From NCBI GenBank assembly GCA_001801995.1, contig MGZB01000002.1, positions 62,001-126,000 on the forward strand: 64,000 bases of DNA, in the 5' to 3' direction. The stretch's first letter is position 1. Each line of letters begins with the position of its first letter. Origin of the DNA: Gammaproteobacteria bacterium RIFOXYD12_FULL_61_37. Lineage in GTDB: Bacteria > Pseudomonadota > Gammaproteobacteria > Chromatiales > Chromatiaceae. The notes below the pieces were generated by a model. It made no database searches and was not told where the DNA came from. It was given only the letters and a program-made list of their open reading frames with translations. Shown here piece by piece: positions 55,759 to 64,000 of the stretch. A program made the translations under genes and the position numbers.

Positions 55759-56232
55759 TCACATCCCAGCTACCTTGGGATGCTGGCCGATGATCTCCAG
55801 CGCCACCGACAGCAGCTTGTCGGCCTCGTCCTTCATCTTCGACAGGCTGGGAAAGCCGAAGCGGTGGACATCGCGCAGGGTCTTGTCCATCACCACCAGC
55901 TTGCCGACGGTGATCAGCGCCCGGCCGAAACCCTCATGGGTCAGATTGAGCAGGGGTACGGCCATGAGCCCGCACTCCTTTTCGATCATGGCGGCGATGC
56001 CGTTGTAGAAGGCCTTGACCCGCGCCAGAGTGAAATCGTCGGGGTCACCCACCACCGGGATCTCCAGCTTTCTCGCCGGGGTCAGCACGAAGGGGGCCAG
56101 GATCTTGGCGACCGGCCAGGCGTCATGGGTGCCGTAGGTATCGACGGCGCGCATCTGCCGCACCATCTCCTTGGCGAATTCGGTCTCCAGGACCGGGTCC
56201 GTATCCGCGATTGCCACTGTTGTCTCGCTCAT
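55759..56232 (-). CDS. NifX-associated nitrogen fixation protein (DUF269)
   Basis: This 157 aa protein matches the DUF269 family found next to nifX in most diazotrophs (FAKEMVRQMRAVDTYGTHD, FYNGIAAMIEKECGLM, GFGRALITVGKLVV). Its precise role is not established, but the family is tied to FeMo-cofactor synthesis by context. It lies between nifX, from which a 122-bp palindromic element separates it, and fdxB. Confidence 0.92.
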   Translation of the reverse strand: MSETTVAIADTDPVLETEFAKEMVRQMRAVDTYGTHDAWPVAKILAPFVLTPARKLEIPVVGDPDDFTLARVKAFYNGIAAMIEKECGLMAVPLLNLTHEGFGRALITVGKLVVMDKTLRDVHRFGFPSLSKMKDEADKLLSVALEIIGQHPKVAGM

Positions 56233-56273
56233 TTTTCATTCCTCAAGTTCGATTATCGAAAAAGACCTTATTC

Positions 56274-56395
56274 GTAGGTTGGGTTAGGCGGTATTCCCGC
56301 CGTAACCCAACATTGGGCGCCGAATGTTGGGTTACGGCGCCTGTTTACCTTGCCTGTTGCAGAGGTACTGCTGGAACGCGCCTAACCCAACCTAC
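56274..56395. repeat. Palindromic repeat (GTTGGGTTA family), nifX-DUF269 gap
   Basis: The outer ends GTAGGTTGGGTTAGGCG and CGCCTAACCCAACCTAC are exact 17-bp reverse complements. Nested inside, GCCGTAACCCAACATT pairs with AATGTTGGGTTACGGC around GGGCGCCG. It is the same family as the in-frame recD insertion at 2049-2174. It interrupts the nif operon without adding a gene. Confidence 0.85.
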
Positions 56396-56415
56396 AAATC
56401 ATTGCGGTTGAAGCA

Positions 56416-56892
56416 TCACTCCTCCCATCCTTCCGCCTCCATGAGGTCGAAGCGCGTCGGGTCTGGGACCCTGGCGATGGCCTGGGCCAGCCAGCCGGCG
56501 GGGCTTTCGCGCAGCTCGGTTTGCAGGACCGCCAGCAGGTCCTTGATCTCGGCGCCGGGCGAGACCTTCATGGGTTGAATGCCCCGCTCCTTCAACTGCC
56601 GGATGGCCGAGGTGCCCACCGCCTGGATGTAGACGGCGGCACAGCCGTCCAGGGCCGCGATCTTGGCGGCCAGCTTGTCCTCGTTGCCGTCCATGGTGGT
56701 CTGGCCGAATTCGCTGGCCTCGACGAAGCCGATCTTCTCCGGGTCCACCGCGTAGATGGCAAAGGACTTGGCGGCGCCGAAGTGCTGGTCCACCTGTCTC
56801 CTGTCGCTGGTGGCGAAGGCCACCTTCAGCGCCGATGCCATCCAATCCGCCTCAATGTCGCGCACGAGCCGGAATCGCCGTTGCAGGGTCAT
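56416..56892 (-). CDS. nifX: Nitrogenase cofactor carrier protein NifX
   Basis: NifX binds the FeMo-co precursor NifB-co/VK-cluster and passes it between NifB and NifEN. The 158 aa protein has [18 protein letters not shown], the family signature with the cluster-binding His, then [15 protein letters not shown]. The ATG at 56892 lies inside the nifN end (41-nt overlap) and has a strong GGAGGTGA upstream; an ATG at 56841 is possible but gives a shorter start than known NifX proteins. Confidence 0.94.
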   Translation of the reverse strand: MTLQRRFRLVRDIEADWMASALKVAFATSDRRQVDQHFGAAKSFAIYAVDPEKIGFVEASEFGQTTMDGNEDKLAAKIAALDGCAAVYIQAVGTSAIRQLKERGIQPMKVSPGAEIKDLLAVLQTELRESPAGWLAQAIARVPDPTRFDLMEAEGWEE

Positions 56893-58273
56893 GGGCGGTC
56901 ACCTCCCGGTATTCCGGTTTCTGCGCGTAGATCGATCGGTAGGGGTGGATCTCTCCCTTCCCCAGGGTCAGCATCAGATTGGCCAGATCGAATAGGGTCT
57001 GGCGCGTGCCCCGGTAGCCGATCCAGGTCTTTTGATAACCGCCCAGGGTGTCGTATTGGGGAAAGCCCGCCCGCAGCAGGGGAATGCCGAGGCGCGCGGC
57101 GCTCTCGGCGCCGTGGGAGTTGCCGATCAGCAGCTCGGCCCCTTGCTCGCTGGCGATCTGTTCCAGGTCCTCGAAGTCGCCGATCTTGACGCTCCCGGCA
57201 GCGACGGCTTGCAGCACCGGGGCATTGACCGGCGAGACGGCGGTCACCGTCTCGGCCCCCAGCTCCGCCAGCATTTGGCTGAACCCGGCCAGCAGATCGG
57301 GATCGGCGGCCAGGGCGACGCGGGCCATGCCGAGCATGAAGTGGCAGTCGAGCATGGCGTCCTGCAACTGGGCGCGCTGGCGCTCCAGACGCTCCGGCAC
57401 CGGTTCGCCGGAGATGCGGTGCAGGGCATCCACCAGGGCATCGGACGCCGCCAGCCCCATCAGGTGATCGAAACGGGTATCGGGCACCCCGGTCAGGCCG
57501 CGCAGCGCGTCCGCCGCCCGCTCCAGGGATCGGCCGACGACCAGGGTGGCGATGGAATCCCCCAGATTCGCCAGCTCCGACAGGGCGGCACCGCCGATGG
57601 TCAGGGGCGAAAAGTCCTGTTGCATCAGATGGCCGTCCAGGGAATCGGAAAGATCGGGCAGGATCACCGGCCGCAGGCCGAAGGCCTCGATGATCTCCCG
57701 CAGCGCCTCCAGATCCCCTGGCGTCAGGGCCGAGCCCACCAGGACATTGACCTGACGGCGCCGCCGACCCGGTCGAGTGCCCGCAGTCCCGGCATCGGGC
57801 ACCAGGGTCTTGATGACCGCCTCCAGCGCCTTGGCGAACCCCGTCTCCAGGCAGCCGCCATAGTCGGGGGTGGCGACGGGCACGACTGGGATGGCGTCGA
57901 ATTGGGGATACTGTTGGCGGAACGCCTTCACCGCCCGGACCGGGTCGCTGCCCTGGGTCTCGGTCAGGCCCGTGGTGGGCAGGCCGATGAGGGCGGGCTT
58001 GTTCTTCTCGGCGATGGTTTTCAGGCCCTCCACAATGGCCTCGTCGGACCCCATCACCGTGGTGACCTGGTCCATGGCGGTGGTCTGGAGCGGGATCGGC
58101 TCGCGGAAGTGGCGCACGAAGAAGACCTTGCCGAAGGCGGAGCAGCCCTGGGAGCCGTGCAGCATGGGTATGGCGCGGTAGAAGCCGAGAAAGGCCAGGG
58201 CCGCGCCGAGGGTCTGGCTCGCCTTGAGCGGGCTGACGGAAAGGGCCTTGTTGCGTTTGACGATTTCGACCAT
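56852..58273 (-). CDS. nifN: Nitrogenase FeMo-cofactor scaffold subunit NifN
   Basis: NifN pairs with NifE to form the NifEN scaffold on which FeMo-co is matured. The 473 aa protein resembles Nif[20 protein letters not shown] at the start, the Cys in [15 protein letters not shown] near residue 44, [13 protein letters not shown] near 92 and [13 protein letters not shown]. It starts 3 nt after the nifE stop, and its end overlaps nifX. Confidence 0.96.
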   Translation of the reverse strand: MVEIVKRNKALSVSPLKASQTLGAALAFLGFYRAIPMLHGSQGCSAFGKVFFVRHFREPIPLQTTAMDQVTTVMGSDEAIVEGLKTIAEKNKPALIGLPTTGLTETQGSDPVRAVKAFRQQYPQFDAIPVVPVATPDYGGCLETGFAKALEAVIKTLVPDAGTAGTRPGRRRRQVNVLVGSALTPGDLEALREIIEAFGLRPVILPDLSDSLDGHLMQQDFSPLTIGGAALSELANLGDSIATLVVGRSLERAADALRGLTGVPDTRFDHLMGLAASDALVDALHRISGEPVPERLERQRAQLQDAMLDCHFMLGMARVALAADPDLLAGFSQMLAELGAETVTAVSPVNAPVLQAVAAGSVKIGDFEDLEQIASEQGAELLIGNSHGAESAARLGIPLLRAGFPQYDTLGGYQKTWIGYRGTRQTLFDLANLMLTLGKGEIHPYRSIYAQKPEYREVTAHDPATAIPARARH

Positions 58274-58276
58274 GGC

Positions 58277-59677
58277 TCAGATCTCCAGCGGGGTTTTCAG
58301 GGGCAGGCGCCAGGGCGCGGGTTGCCGCACCGCCGCCCAGACCGGGCTATCGATGGTCAACACCAGTTGCCGCGCCAGCTCCAGCATGCCCTCGTAGCCG
58401 GCGTAACCGAACTCACGCTCCTGGTTGATGTCGAGGAAGGGGATGCGGGCCTTGAGGGCGGTGTACATGTTGCGGCCACCGGCGATCAGCACATCCACGC
58501 CGCGCTGGCGCACCAGGTCGATCATGGCGCGGGGGTTGCCCTCCTCCAGCATCAGGGCGTCCTCGCCCATCAGCTCGCGGATGCGGGCCTTGTCCTCCTC
58601 GGTGGACTTGCGGGTGCCGGTGGCGACCACCTCCATCCCCAGGTCCTGCAAGGCGGCGACGACCGACCAGGACTTCACCCCGCCGGTGTAGAGCAGCACC
58701 CGCTTCCCTTTGAGCCGTTTACGCCAGGGCTGCAACAGCACATCGATGCGGGCCTCTTCCCGCTCGATCAGCGCCTCGGTACGGGCAGCCAGATCCTCAT
58801 CCTTCAGCAAGCGGGCGAAGTCCCGCAGGGCTTGGGAGACATCGCCCACGCCGTAGAAACTCCCCTCGAACCAGGGGGTGCCGAAGGCCTCTTGCAGCTT
58901 GCGGGCGACGTTGATCATGGCCTTGGAGCAGACCATCATATTGACCGCCGCCCGGTGCATGGTCTGTACCTCGCGGAAACGGGCATCGCCGGAGAGGGTG
59001 CAGAGCACCCGCAAGCCCAGTTCGTCCAGCAGCGGCAGCACATGCCAGAGCTCGCCGGCGATGTTGTATTCGCCGATCAGATTGATGTCGTGGACCCGAA
59101 TCCCCTCGCGCCGGACCGATTCCGGCAGGGGGGCGGGCTCCCGCCCGCCGCAGACGTATCGCACCATCGCCTCCCCGGCGATACGGTTGCCCAGGTTCTT
59201 GGTGCCGTAGAAACCGGCCGCGTCCACCGGCACCACCGGCGTGCCCCAGCGCTCGGCCGCCGCCTTGCAGACCGCCCCGACATCGTCGCCGATCAGCGCC
59301 GGCACGCAGGTGTTGTAGACGAAGACCGCCGCCGGGCTGTAGCTGTCGATGGCCTGCTTGATGGCGTGGAACAGCCGCTTCTCGCCCCGCCCCATGATCA
59401 CGTCCTGCTCCGTCAGGTCCGTGGTCATGCCGACGCGGAACAGACGCGGCCCGCTGGAACGGGTGCCCCGGTTGTCCCAGGAACTGCCGGCACAGGCGAT
59501 GGAGCCATGGACGATATGGGCCACGTCAGCGATGGGCAGCAAAGCGATCTGCGCCCCGTCAAAGGCACAGCCCCCCGCCGTCGCCCCCGGCTTCGGTTTG
59601 GCGCATCCCGACTTCGACTTCTTGTTATGGGCGCAGGCCGGCTCGTCCAGCAAGGCGGTAATGTCTCTCTGCTTCAT
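58277..59677 (-). CDS. nifE: Nitrogenase FeMo-cofactor scaffold subunit NifE
   Basis: NifE is the alpha-like subunit of NifEN. The ATG at 59677 gives [17 protein letters not shown], matching the Azotobacter start MKAKDIAELLDEP; an upstream TTG at 59710 lies beside the promoter -12 element and is rejected. The 466 aa product has [32 protein letters not shown] and [15 protein letters not shown] with conserved Cys. It heads the cluster nifE-nifN-nifX-DUF269-fdxB-ferredoxin. A consensus sigma-54 promoter and a NifA-type site lie upstream. nifHDK, nifB and nifA are not in the window. Confidence 0.96.
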   Translation of the reverse strand: MKQRDITALLDEPACAHNKKSKSGCAKPKPGATAGGCAFDGAQIALLPIADVAHIVHGSIACAGSSWDNRGTRSSGPRLFRVGMTTDLTEQDVIMGRGEKRLFHAIKQAIDSYSPAAVFVYNTCVPALIGDDVGAVCKAAAERWGTPVVPVDAAGFYGTKNLGNRIAGEAMVRYVCGGREPAPLPESVRREGIRVHDINLIGEYNIAGELWHVLPLLDELGLRVLCTLSGDARFREVQTMHRAAVNMMVCSKAMINVARKLQEAFGTPWFEGSFYGVGDVSQALRDFARLLKDEDLAARTEALIEREEARIDVLLQPWRKRLKGKRVLLYTGGVKSWSVVAALQDLGMEVVATGTRKSTEEDKARIRELMGEDALMLEEGNPRAMIDLVRQRGVDVLIAGGRNMYTALKARIPFLDINQEREFGYAGYEGMLELARQLVLTIDSPVWAAVRQPAPWRLPLKTPLEI

Positions 59678-59715
59678 GGCATAGGGGGTCTGTCTGGTTG
59701 CATTGACCAATGCAA

Positions 59716-59731
59716 TGCAACGGCTGTGCCA
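59716..59731 (-). promoter_or_regulatory. Sigma-54 promoter of nifE
   Basis: On the minus strand the sequence reads TGGCAC-AGCCG-TTGCA, a perfect match to the -24/-12 consensus TGGCAC-N5-TTGCW. Transcription would start at about 59705, 28 nt before the nifE ATG. Confidence 0.88.
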
Positions 59732-59776
59732 TAGGTCAGATGATTGTTTTTATTTGGACTTTATCCGAAAGCCTGT

Positions 59777-59792
59777 TGTCGCTTCCGCGACA
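59777..59792. promoter_or_regulatory. NifA upstream activator site (TGT-N10-ACA)
   Basis: TGT-CGCTTCCGCG-ACA lies within an extended dyad TTGTCGC-TTCC-GCGACAA, about 80 bp upstream of the predicted nifE transcript start. This is the spacing at which NifA hexamers contact sigma-54 holoenzyme. Confidence 0.75.
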
Positions 59793-59840
59793 AAGGGGGG
59801 CATCGAAGGTAGGAGACGAGACAAGGTATGAGGGGGTAAA

Positions 59841-59871
59841 AGCTGAACGAGTCAGCGTGATACCGTTCAGC
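59841..59871. other. Hairpin in the nifE-regulator intergenic region
   Basis: GCTGAAC and GTTCAGC form a 7-bp dyad in the 300-bp space between nifE and the divergent regulator gene. Purpose unknown; it may belong to the regulator leader. Confidence 0.3.
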
Positions 59872-59975
59872 CTGGCGTATTATCCGGGGTTCCCGAGGGG
59901 GTAGGCCGACCTGCCCGCCAAGGTCCGGTTTGCTATTGTTACGGTAATCCAACAGAGCGACAGTGCTGAGGACAT

Positions 59976-61370
59976 ATGAAAGGTTTACCCAAGGTTTTGC
60001 TGGTCGAAGACACCTCATCCCTGGCGTTGGTGTACCGGGAATATTTGAAGGATGAGCGTCTGGAGCTGACCCATGTGGCGACCGGCAAGGCGGCCATTGA
60101 GGCCATCGCCGGGGCGCCGCCCCATTTGGTGTTGCTCGATCTCAAACTGCCCGACATGGACGGCCAGGAGATTCTGCACTGGATCAGGGCCGAGGGATTC
60201 CCTTCCGCCGTGGTGGTCATCACCGCCCATGGTTCGGTGGATGTGGCGGTGGATGTGATGCGCGGCGGCGCCCAGGATTTCTTGGAGAAACCCTTCGATG
60301 CCGCCCGTCTCAGGACGACCGTCAGGAACGTTCTGGAGAAGGTGCGGCTGCGTGATCTGCTGGATGATCTGCGGGAGCGTGACCGTTACCACGGCTTCAT
60401 CGGCTCCAGCCTGCCCATGCAGGCGGTCTATCGCATCATTGACGCCGCTGCCCCCAGCAAGGCCACGGTCTTCATCACCGGCGAGAGCGGTACGGGCAAG
60501 GAGGTCTGCGCCGAGGCGATCCACCGGCAGGGGCCGCGCATCAACAAGCCTTTCATCGCCCTCAACTGCGGGGCGATTCCCCATGATCTGATGGAGAGCG
60601 AGATCTTCGGTCATGTGAAAGGCGCCTTTACCGGCGCTTACAGCGAGCGCGAGGGCGCCGCTTCCCAGGCCGATGGCGGCACCCTCTTTCTGGATGAGAT
60701 CGGGGAGATGGATCTGGATCTGCAAACCAAGCTGTTGCGCTTCGTCCAGACGGGGCGGTTTTCCAAGGTCGGCGGCGGCAAGGAGAAAGCGGTGGATGTC
60801 CGTTTCATCTGCGCCACCAACCGCGATCCCTTGGCGGAGGTGGCGGCCGGCCGCTTCCGCGAGGATTTGTTCTACCGGCTCCATGTGGTGCCCATTCACC
60901 TGCCGCCCCTGCGCGACCGGGGCGACGACATCCTGTCCATCGCCCGCCATTTTCTGATCGCCTACGCGGGTGAGGAGGGCAAGGGCTTCCAGGACTTTAC
61001 CCCCGAGGTGGAGCTGATCTTCCGCAAATACGCCTGGCCGGGGAATGTCCGCCAGCTCCAGAACGTGATCAGGAATATTGTCGTGCTGCACGATGGGGAC
61101 CATGTTGGAAGGACCCACTTGCCGCCGCCGCTGGATGGCGCCCTGAGTGAGGGCGACATGGCCCATATCGCCATTGCAGCCCAATCCGGCGCTTCCCGTG
61201 GACATCCCCGGAACGAGGCCATCCTTCCCCTTGCTCAGGTGGAGCGCGATGCCATCGAGCGGGCGATAGCCCTCTGCAACGGCAATATTCCCAAAGCCGC
61301 CGCCCTGCTGGAGGTCAGCCCCTCCACCCTCTACCGCAAGAAACAGTCCTGGGAAACAGTTGTGGTATGA
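59976..61370 (+). CDS. LuxO-like sigma-54-dependent response regulator
   Basis: 464 aa. Receiver domain residues 1-120 (LLVEDTSSLALVYREYL, phospho-acceptor in LLDLKLPDMDG near 54, Lys in EKPFDAARL); AAA+ domain about 140-375 with Walker A GESGTGKEVCAEAIH, the sigma-54 contact loop GAFTGAYSEREGAA, Walker B GGTLFLDEIGEMDLDLQTK and WPGNVRQLQNVIRNIVVL; C-terminal Fis-type helix-turn-helix (GNIPKAAALLEVSPSTLYRK). The wording around the AAA+ motifs is closest to Vibrio LuxO, the quorum-sensing regulator, rather than NtrC or NifA, which has a GAF domain instead of a receiver. GAGGAC precedes the ATG. It is divergent from nifE and no cognate kinase is adjacent. Confidence 0.88.
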   Translation: MKGLPKVLLVEDTSSLALVYREYLKDERLELTHVATGKAAIEAIAGAPPHLVLLDLKLPDMDGQEILHWIRAEGFPSAVVVITAHGSVDVAVDVMRGGAQDFLEKPFDAARLRTTVRNVLEKVRLRDLLDDLRERDRYHGFIGSSLPMQAVYRIIDAAAPSKATVFITGESGTGKEVCAEAIHRQGPRINKPFIALNCGAIPHDLMESEIFGHVKGAFTGAYSEREGAASQADGGTLFLDEIGEMDLDLQTKLLRFVQTGRFSKVGGGKEKAVDVRFICATNRDPLAEVAAGRFREDLFYRLHVVPIHLPPLRDRGDDILSIARHFLIAYAGEEGKGFQDFTPEVELIFRKYAWPGNVRQLQNVIRNIVVLHDGDHVGRTHLPPPLDGALSEGDMAHIAIAAQSGASRGHPRNEAILPLAQVERDAIERAIALCNGNIPKAAALLEVSPSTLYRKKQSWETVVV

Positions 61371-61395
61371 GTAGGCCGGCCTTCAGGCCGTCTCG
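61371..61395. repeat. Half copy of the GTAGGTCGGCCTTCAGGCC repeat
   Basis: GTAGGCCGGCCTTCAGGCCG sits directly after the regulator stop, between it and the convergent murI end. It can form a GGCC-CTTC-type hairpin and may act as a terminator for both genes. Confidence 0.5.
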
Positions 61396-61414
61396 CCCCA
61401 TGAGCGGTTTAGGG

Positions 61415-62242
61415 TTAGTCAACCTCCGGCAACGACTCCAGCAGCAAGCTTTCCCCCCATAGCCTTTCAAACATGGACCGGTGCCGGTCCAATTCGCCGC
61501 TGGTGAAGAACCTGATCCCGCCGCCGGCCTGATGGCCGTTCAGCAGGTCCTGTCCGGACAGCCGTTGTTCCACTTGACGCGCCACGGCGGGGCCGGTGTC
61601 GATCACCGTCACACCGGGACCGGCCAGGCGTTCGATGAGGGGTATCAGAAAGGGGTAGTGGGTGCAGCCGAGCACCAGGGAGTCCACCCCGTTTTCCAGC
61701 AAGGGTTCCAGATAGCGCTTTAGCAGGGCCTCGGTGATGCCGTCGCTGAGTTCGCCCCGTTCCACCCGTTCGACCAGACCGGGGCAGGGCTGCATGATCA
61801 CCTCGGCCCCGCCGCCGTGGCGTTCCAGCAGATGGCTGAAGCGGCCGCTGCGGAGTGTGCCTGTTGTGGCCAGGACCCCAACCTTGCGGGCGCGACTCTG
61901 GGCCACCGCCGGTTTGACGCCGGGTTCCATGCCGACGATGGGCAGGTGGGGATAATGGTTGCGAAGGTCATGGATGGCCACTGCCGTGGCGGTATTGCAG
62001 GCGACCACCAGGGCCTTTGCCCCCAGCCCCAACAGGGACTCCGCCACCGCCAGACTGCGCCGCCGGATCTCCGCCGTGGGCTTGTCGCCGTAGGGCACAT
62101 GGGCGGAGTCGGCGGCATAGATCAGTCTCTCCCGAGGCAGCCGCCGGCGAATATGGGCCAGCACCGAAAGCCCGCCGACACCGGAGTCGAAGACCCCGAT
62201 GGGTTGCTGGCTCGTTGCTTCCGCAGGAAGGGGCTTGTGCAT
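61415..62242 (-). CDS. murI: Glutamate racemase MurI
   Basis: MurI makes D-glutamate for peptidoglycan (the MurD substrate). From ATG 62242 it is 275 aa, close to the usual size; an upstream start at 62317 would add 25 residues with no family match. Conserved parts: IGVFDSGVGGLSVLAHI, SAHVPYGDK, catalytic Cys in VVACNTATAVAI near 75 and in LVLGCTHYPFLIP near 190. It is divergent from the mshI-like gene, with a 165-bp AT-richer intergenic region. Confidence 0.95.
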   Translation of the reverse strand: MHKPLPAEATSQQPIGVFDSGVGGLSVLAHIRRRLPRERLIYAADSAHVPYGDKPTAEIRRRSLAVAESLLGLGAKALVVACNTATAVAIHDLRNHYPHLPIVGMEPGVKPAVAQSRARKVGVLATTGTLRSGRFSHLLERHGGGAEVIMQPCPGLVERVERGELSDGITEALLKRYLEPLLENGVDSLVLGCTHYPFLIPLIERLAGPGVTVIDTGPAVARQVEQRLSGQDLLNGHQAGGGIRFFTSGELDRHRSMFERLWGESLLLESLPEVD

Positions 62243-62407
62243 GGTCGGCAATTGTACGGCAGGACCGGCCCTTTGTGCCCCATCCCAAACAAAGCATTGT
62301 AGATATCTGCATTTCATCTATACTTGTAAATCAGTAAGATAGAGTATATTCATAACGCGAAGGATTAGGTTGTGAGCAGAGGTGTCGGGCGGCAATAGCG
62401 GGTAAGG
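62243..62407. promoter_or_regulatory. Divergent promoter region murI / mshI-like
   Basis: An AT-rich segment at about 62305-62355 (TTGTAA and TATATT, 15 bp apart, on the + strand) stands out from the GC-rich surroundings and probably carries promoters for both directions. No clear consensus element is fixed. Confidence 0.3.
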
Positions 62408-63343
62408 GTGAAGTCCTTGTTTTCCTTATTGAAAAAAGAAAAATCCATGCGCATGGGGGTTGGCATCAGCTTCAATCCCCAGGGTTTTTCCTTTGCCGTC
62501 GTCCGGGGAGCGGGCGAGGGGGTACAGCTCATCACACAGGGTCTGGTGGATTGCGGTCCCGAGGCGGTTGCGGCGGAGCTGGCGAAACTGGTCCGGCAGC
62601 TTCATCTGAAAGGCGTTCCCGCCGTGGTGGCGCTGGAGCCCGACGATTACAGCCTGTTTCAGATCGAGGCGCCCGAGGCCCCCGCCGAGGAGATGCCCCT
62701 GGCGATCCGCTGGCGGGTCAAGGACATGCTGGATTATCACCTCGATGACGCCCGTCTGGACTATTTCCTCCTGCCCGAAGGGCGGCGTACCGGCATGCCG
62801 CGCATGATGTACGTGGTCGCCGCGCGCGCCTCCGAGATCAATCCCCTGGCGGACTTGGTGATCGACAGCGGCCTCGACCTGCTGGCGCTGGATATCTGCG
62901 AACTCTCCCTGCGCAATCTCTTCACGACGGCGGACAAGGAACTACCTGCGCCGCAGGTGCTGCTCTTTCTCGGCCCCCGGTTCAGCCTGATCGAAATCTT
63001 CCGGGGCGGGGTGCTCTACCTGAGCCGTCGCATCAAGCTGCTCAGTTCCGACCTGGCCCCGAGCCAGGGGATGATCCCCTCGGACCCCATGGAGGCGATC
63101 GTGCTGGAGATCCAGCGCTCCATGGACTATTGCGAGAACCAATTCAACATACCGCCCGTGGGGCGGATCAATCTGGTCTGCCCCGACGCCCTGCGCGGCG
63201 GCATCGCCGATTACTGCGAGGAAAACCTGACCACGCCGGTAGGCCCCCTGGTCCCGCACCAACTGGAAGGGGCCGAGGCCCTCAGCGGCGATCGGATGAT
63301 CCAGTTGCTCCCGGTCATGGGCGCCGCGCGGAGGGCCATCTGA
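62408..63343 (+). CDS. MSHA pilus biogenesis protein MshI-like (PilM-like)
   Basis: 311 aa, actin-like PilM/MshI family: GVGISFNPQGFSFAVVRG at the N-terminus, ALEPDDYSLFQIEAPEAPAE, then AIRWRVKDMLDYHLDDARLD, which is typical of MshI, and DICELSLRNLF. MshI is the cytoplasmic assembly protein of the mannose-sensitive haemagglutinin type IV pilus. The GTG at 62408 is the annotated start; ATG 62447 (MRMGVGISF) is a realistic alternative because neither has a clean ribosome site. The stop overlaps the next gene start (TGATG). Confidence 0.8.
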   Translation: MKSLFSLLKKEKSMRMGVGISFNPQGFSFAVVRGAGEGVQLITQGLVDCGPEAVAAELAKLVRQLHLKGVPAVVALEPDDYSLFQIEAPEAPAEEMPLAIRWRVKDMLDYHLDDARLDYFLLPEGRRTGMPRMMYVVAARASEINPLADLVIDSGLDLLALDICELSLRNLFTTADKELPAPQVLLFLGPRFSLIEIFRGGVLYLSRRIKLLSSDLAPSQGMIPSDPMEAIVLEIQRSMDYCENQFNIPPVGRINLVCPDALRGGIADYCEENLTTPVGPLVPHQLEGAEALSGDRMIQLLPVMGAARRAI

Positions 63344-63954
63344 TGCAGCAGTTTGAGCAGCGGATCAACCTCTACCGCCCTCCGGTCAAGAGCAGCGGCA
63401 AGCCCTTCACTTCCGCCTCTTCACTGAAGATGCTGGGCATTGCGCTGGCGGCCATGGCGCTGATTCAGATCTATGGCTCCATCCGGGCAGTCATCAATGA
63501 GGGGCAGGTCGAACAGGTGCGGCGCCAGGCGGAGCAGCTGGAGGCCCAGGTCAAGAAGATCGAGGCCCAGGCCCAAAGGCCTCAGAACCGTCTGCTGGAA
63601 TCCCGTATCGATGCCTTGAGGGAGAAAGTCGAGCAGAACAAACGGATGTTCAGCCAACTGAACCAGGTGCGGGAGGAACGGGTGGCCGATTTTTCCGGTT
63701 ACCTGAAAGGTCTGGCGGAACGGACGCCCCAGGGTGTGTGGCTGACCCACATCCTCATCGACGCGGCCCAGGGGGTCGATCTGCGCGGCGGGGTGACGAA
63801 TCCCGCGCTGGCCCCGGCCTTCGTGCGCTCGCTGGAGGCCGTGCCGGCCTTCCAGGGCGTCTCCTTCGGCAGGGTGGAACTCAGCAAGGCGGCCGGTCAG
63901 GATTACCTCAGCTTCCGGCTGTCGAGCGCGGGCATGGGGGATAAGAAGCCATGA
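63343..63954 (+). CDS. PilN-like/MshI2 pilus assembly membrane protein
   Basis: 203 aa from ATG 63343. It begins MQQFEQRINLYRPP, the PilN-type start (INLYRP motif binds the PilM partner), followed by one transmembrane helix (LGIALAAMALIQIYGSI), a long coiled coil (about 50-110, QVRRQAEQLEAQVKKIEAQ) and a small periplasmic domain (RTPQGVWLTHILIDAAQG). In MSHA loci this position is mshI2, a PilN homologue. The locus probably continues beyond the window with mshJ-like genes. Confidence 0.85.
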   Translation: MQQFEQRINLYRPPVKSSGKPFTSASSLKMLGIALAAMALIQIYGSIRAVINEGQVEQVRRQAEQLEAQVKKIEAQAQRPQNRLLESRIDALREKVEQNKRMFSQLNQVREERVADFSGYLKGLAERTPQGVWLTHILIDAAQGVDLRGGVTNPALAPAFVRSLEAVPAFQGVSFGRVELSKAAGQDYLSFRLSSAGMGDKKP

Positions 63955-64000
63955 ACCTAATTTCCTCATTTAACCGCAAAGGACGCGAAGGAACGCGAAG
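63952..64000. repeat. Left end of a CGCAAAG-family palindromic element, cut by the window edge
   Basis: ATGAACCTAATTTCCTCATT then TAACCGCAAAGGACGCGAAG closely matches the start of the element at 31620-31670 (ATGAACCTGATTTCCTCATC). It begins at the stop of the PilN-like gene and runs off the window. Confidence 0.75.

Noticed and set aside
57032-59734. 900-codon rightward open frame opposite nifN and nifE
   Set aside because: No conserved motif, and it spans the antisense of two genes and their junction. The real genes have full family motifs on the other strand.
59793-59975. Second sigma-54 promoter for the LuxO-like gene
   Set aside because: No GG-N10-GC pair with the required surroundings was found on the + strand in this interval.

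Overview
The window is about 64 kb of GC-rich chromosome, almost certainly from a diazotrophic gammaproteobacterium. The evidence is the E. coli-like division/cell-wall cluster (mraZ to lpxC, with murC followed directly by ddl and no murB), the order pilB-pilC-pilD-coaE-zapD-yacG, RecBCD rather than AddAB, DUF3581, MshI-type pilus proteins, and a nifE-nifN-nifX block. A Chromatiales-like sulfur or anaerobic lineage fits the haem and oxygen sensors and the nif genes, but that is inference. I see no tRNA, transposase gene, prophage or CRISPR array.

Layout. 1-9.5 kb: the 3' end of a hemerythrin-domain gene, then recC-recB-recD reading leftwards. 9.6-15.7 kb: small exported proteins, plus a three-gene module of a GTPase fused to a Roadblock domain, a free Roadblock protein and a haem-c (DUF3365/HAMP) membrane sensor. 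15.8-22.9 kb: a leftward signalling operon of a CHASE sensor with a FixL-like haem PAS, a hybrid histidine kinase with Hpt, and an HD-GYP response regulator. 23.1-23.5 kb: RNase P RNA. 23.8-42.4 kb: the rightward dcw cluster mraZ, rsmH, ftsL, ftsI, murE, murF, mraY, murD, ftsW, murG, murC, ddl, ftsQ, ftsA, ftsZ, lpxC. 42.4-49.2 kb: dciA (leftward), an M23 peptidase, secA, argJ and a Nudix-ThiE fusion. 49.2-54.7 kb: yacG, zapD, coaE, pilD, pilC, pilB (leftward). 55.0-59.7 kb: nifE, nifN, nifX, a DUF269 gene, fdxB and a [2Fe-2S] ferredoxin (leftward), with a sigma-54 promoter and NifA-type upstream site before nifE. 60-64 kb: a LuxO-like sigma-54 activator, murI, and the first two genes of an MSHA-type pilus locus.

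The most unusual layer is a dense population of palindromic repeats of at least six families. They fill many intergenic gaps. Three copies sit in frame inside recD and recB, and the end of one family appears to supply the ribosome-binding site of murD, murC and ddl. The other noteworthy systems are the haem-c/GTPase/Roadblock module, with an FNR-like site upstream, and the split FixL-like sensor kinase. No gene here is wholly without precedent as a family; novelty, if any, lies in these combinations.
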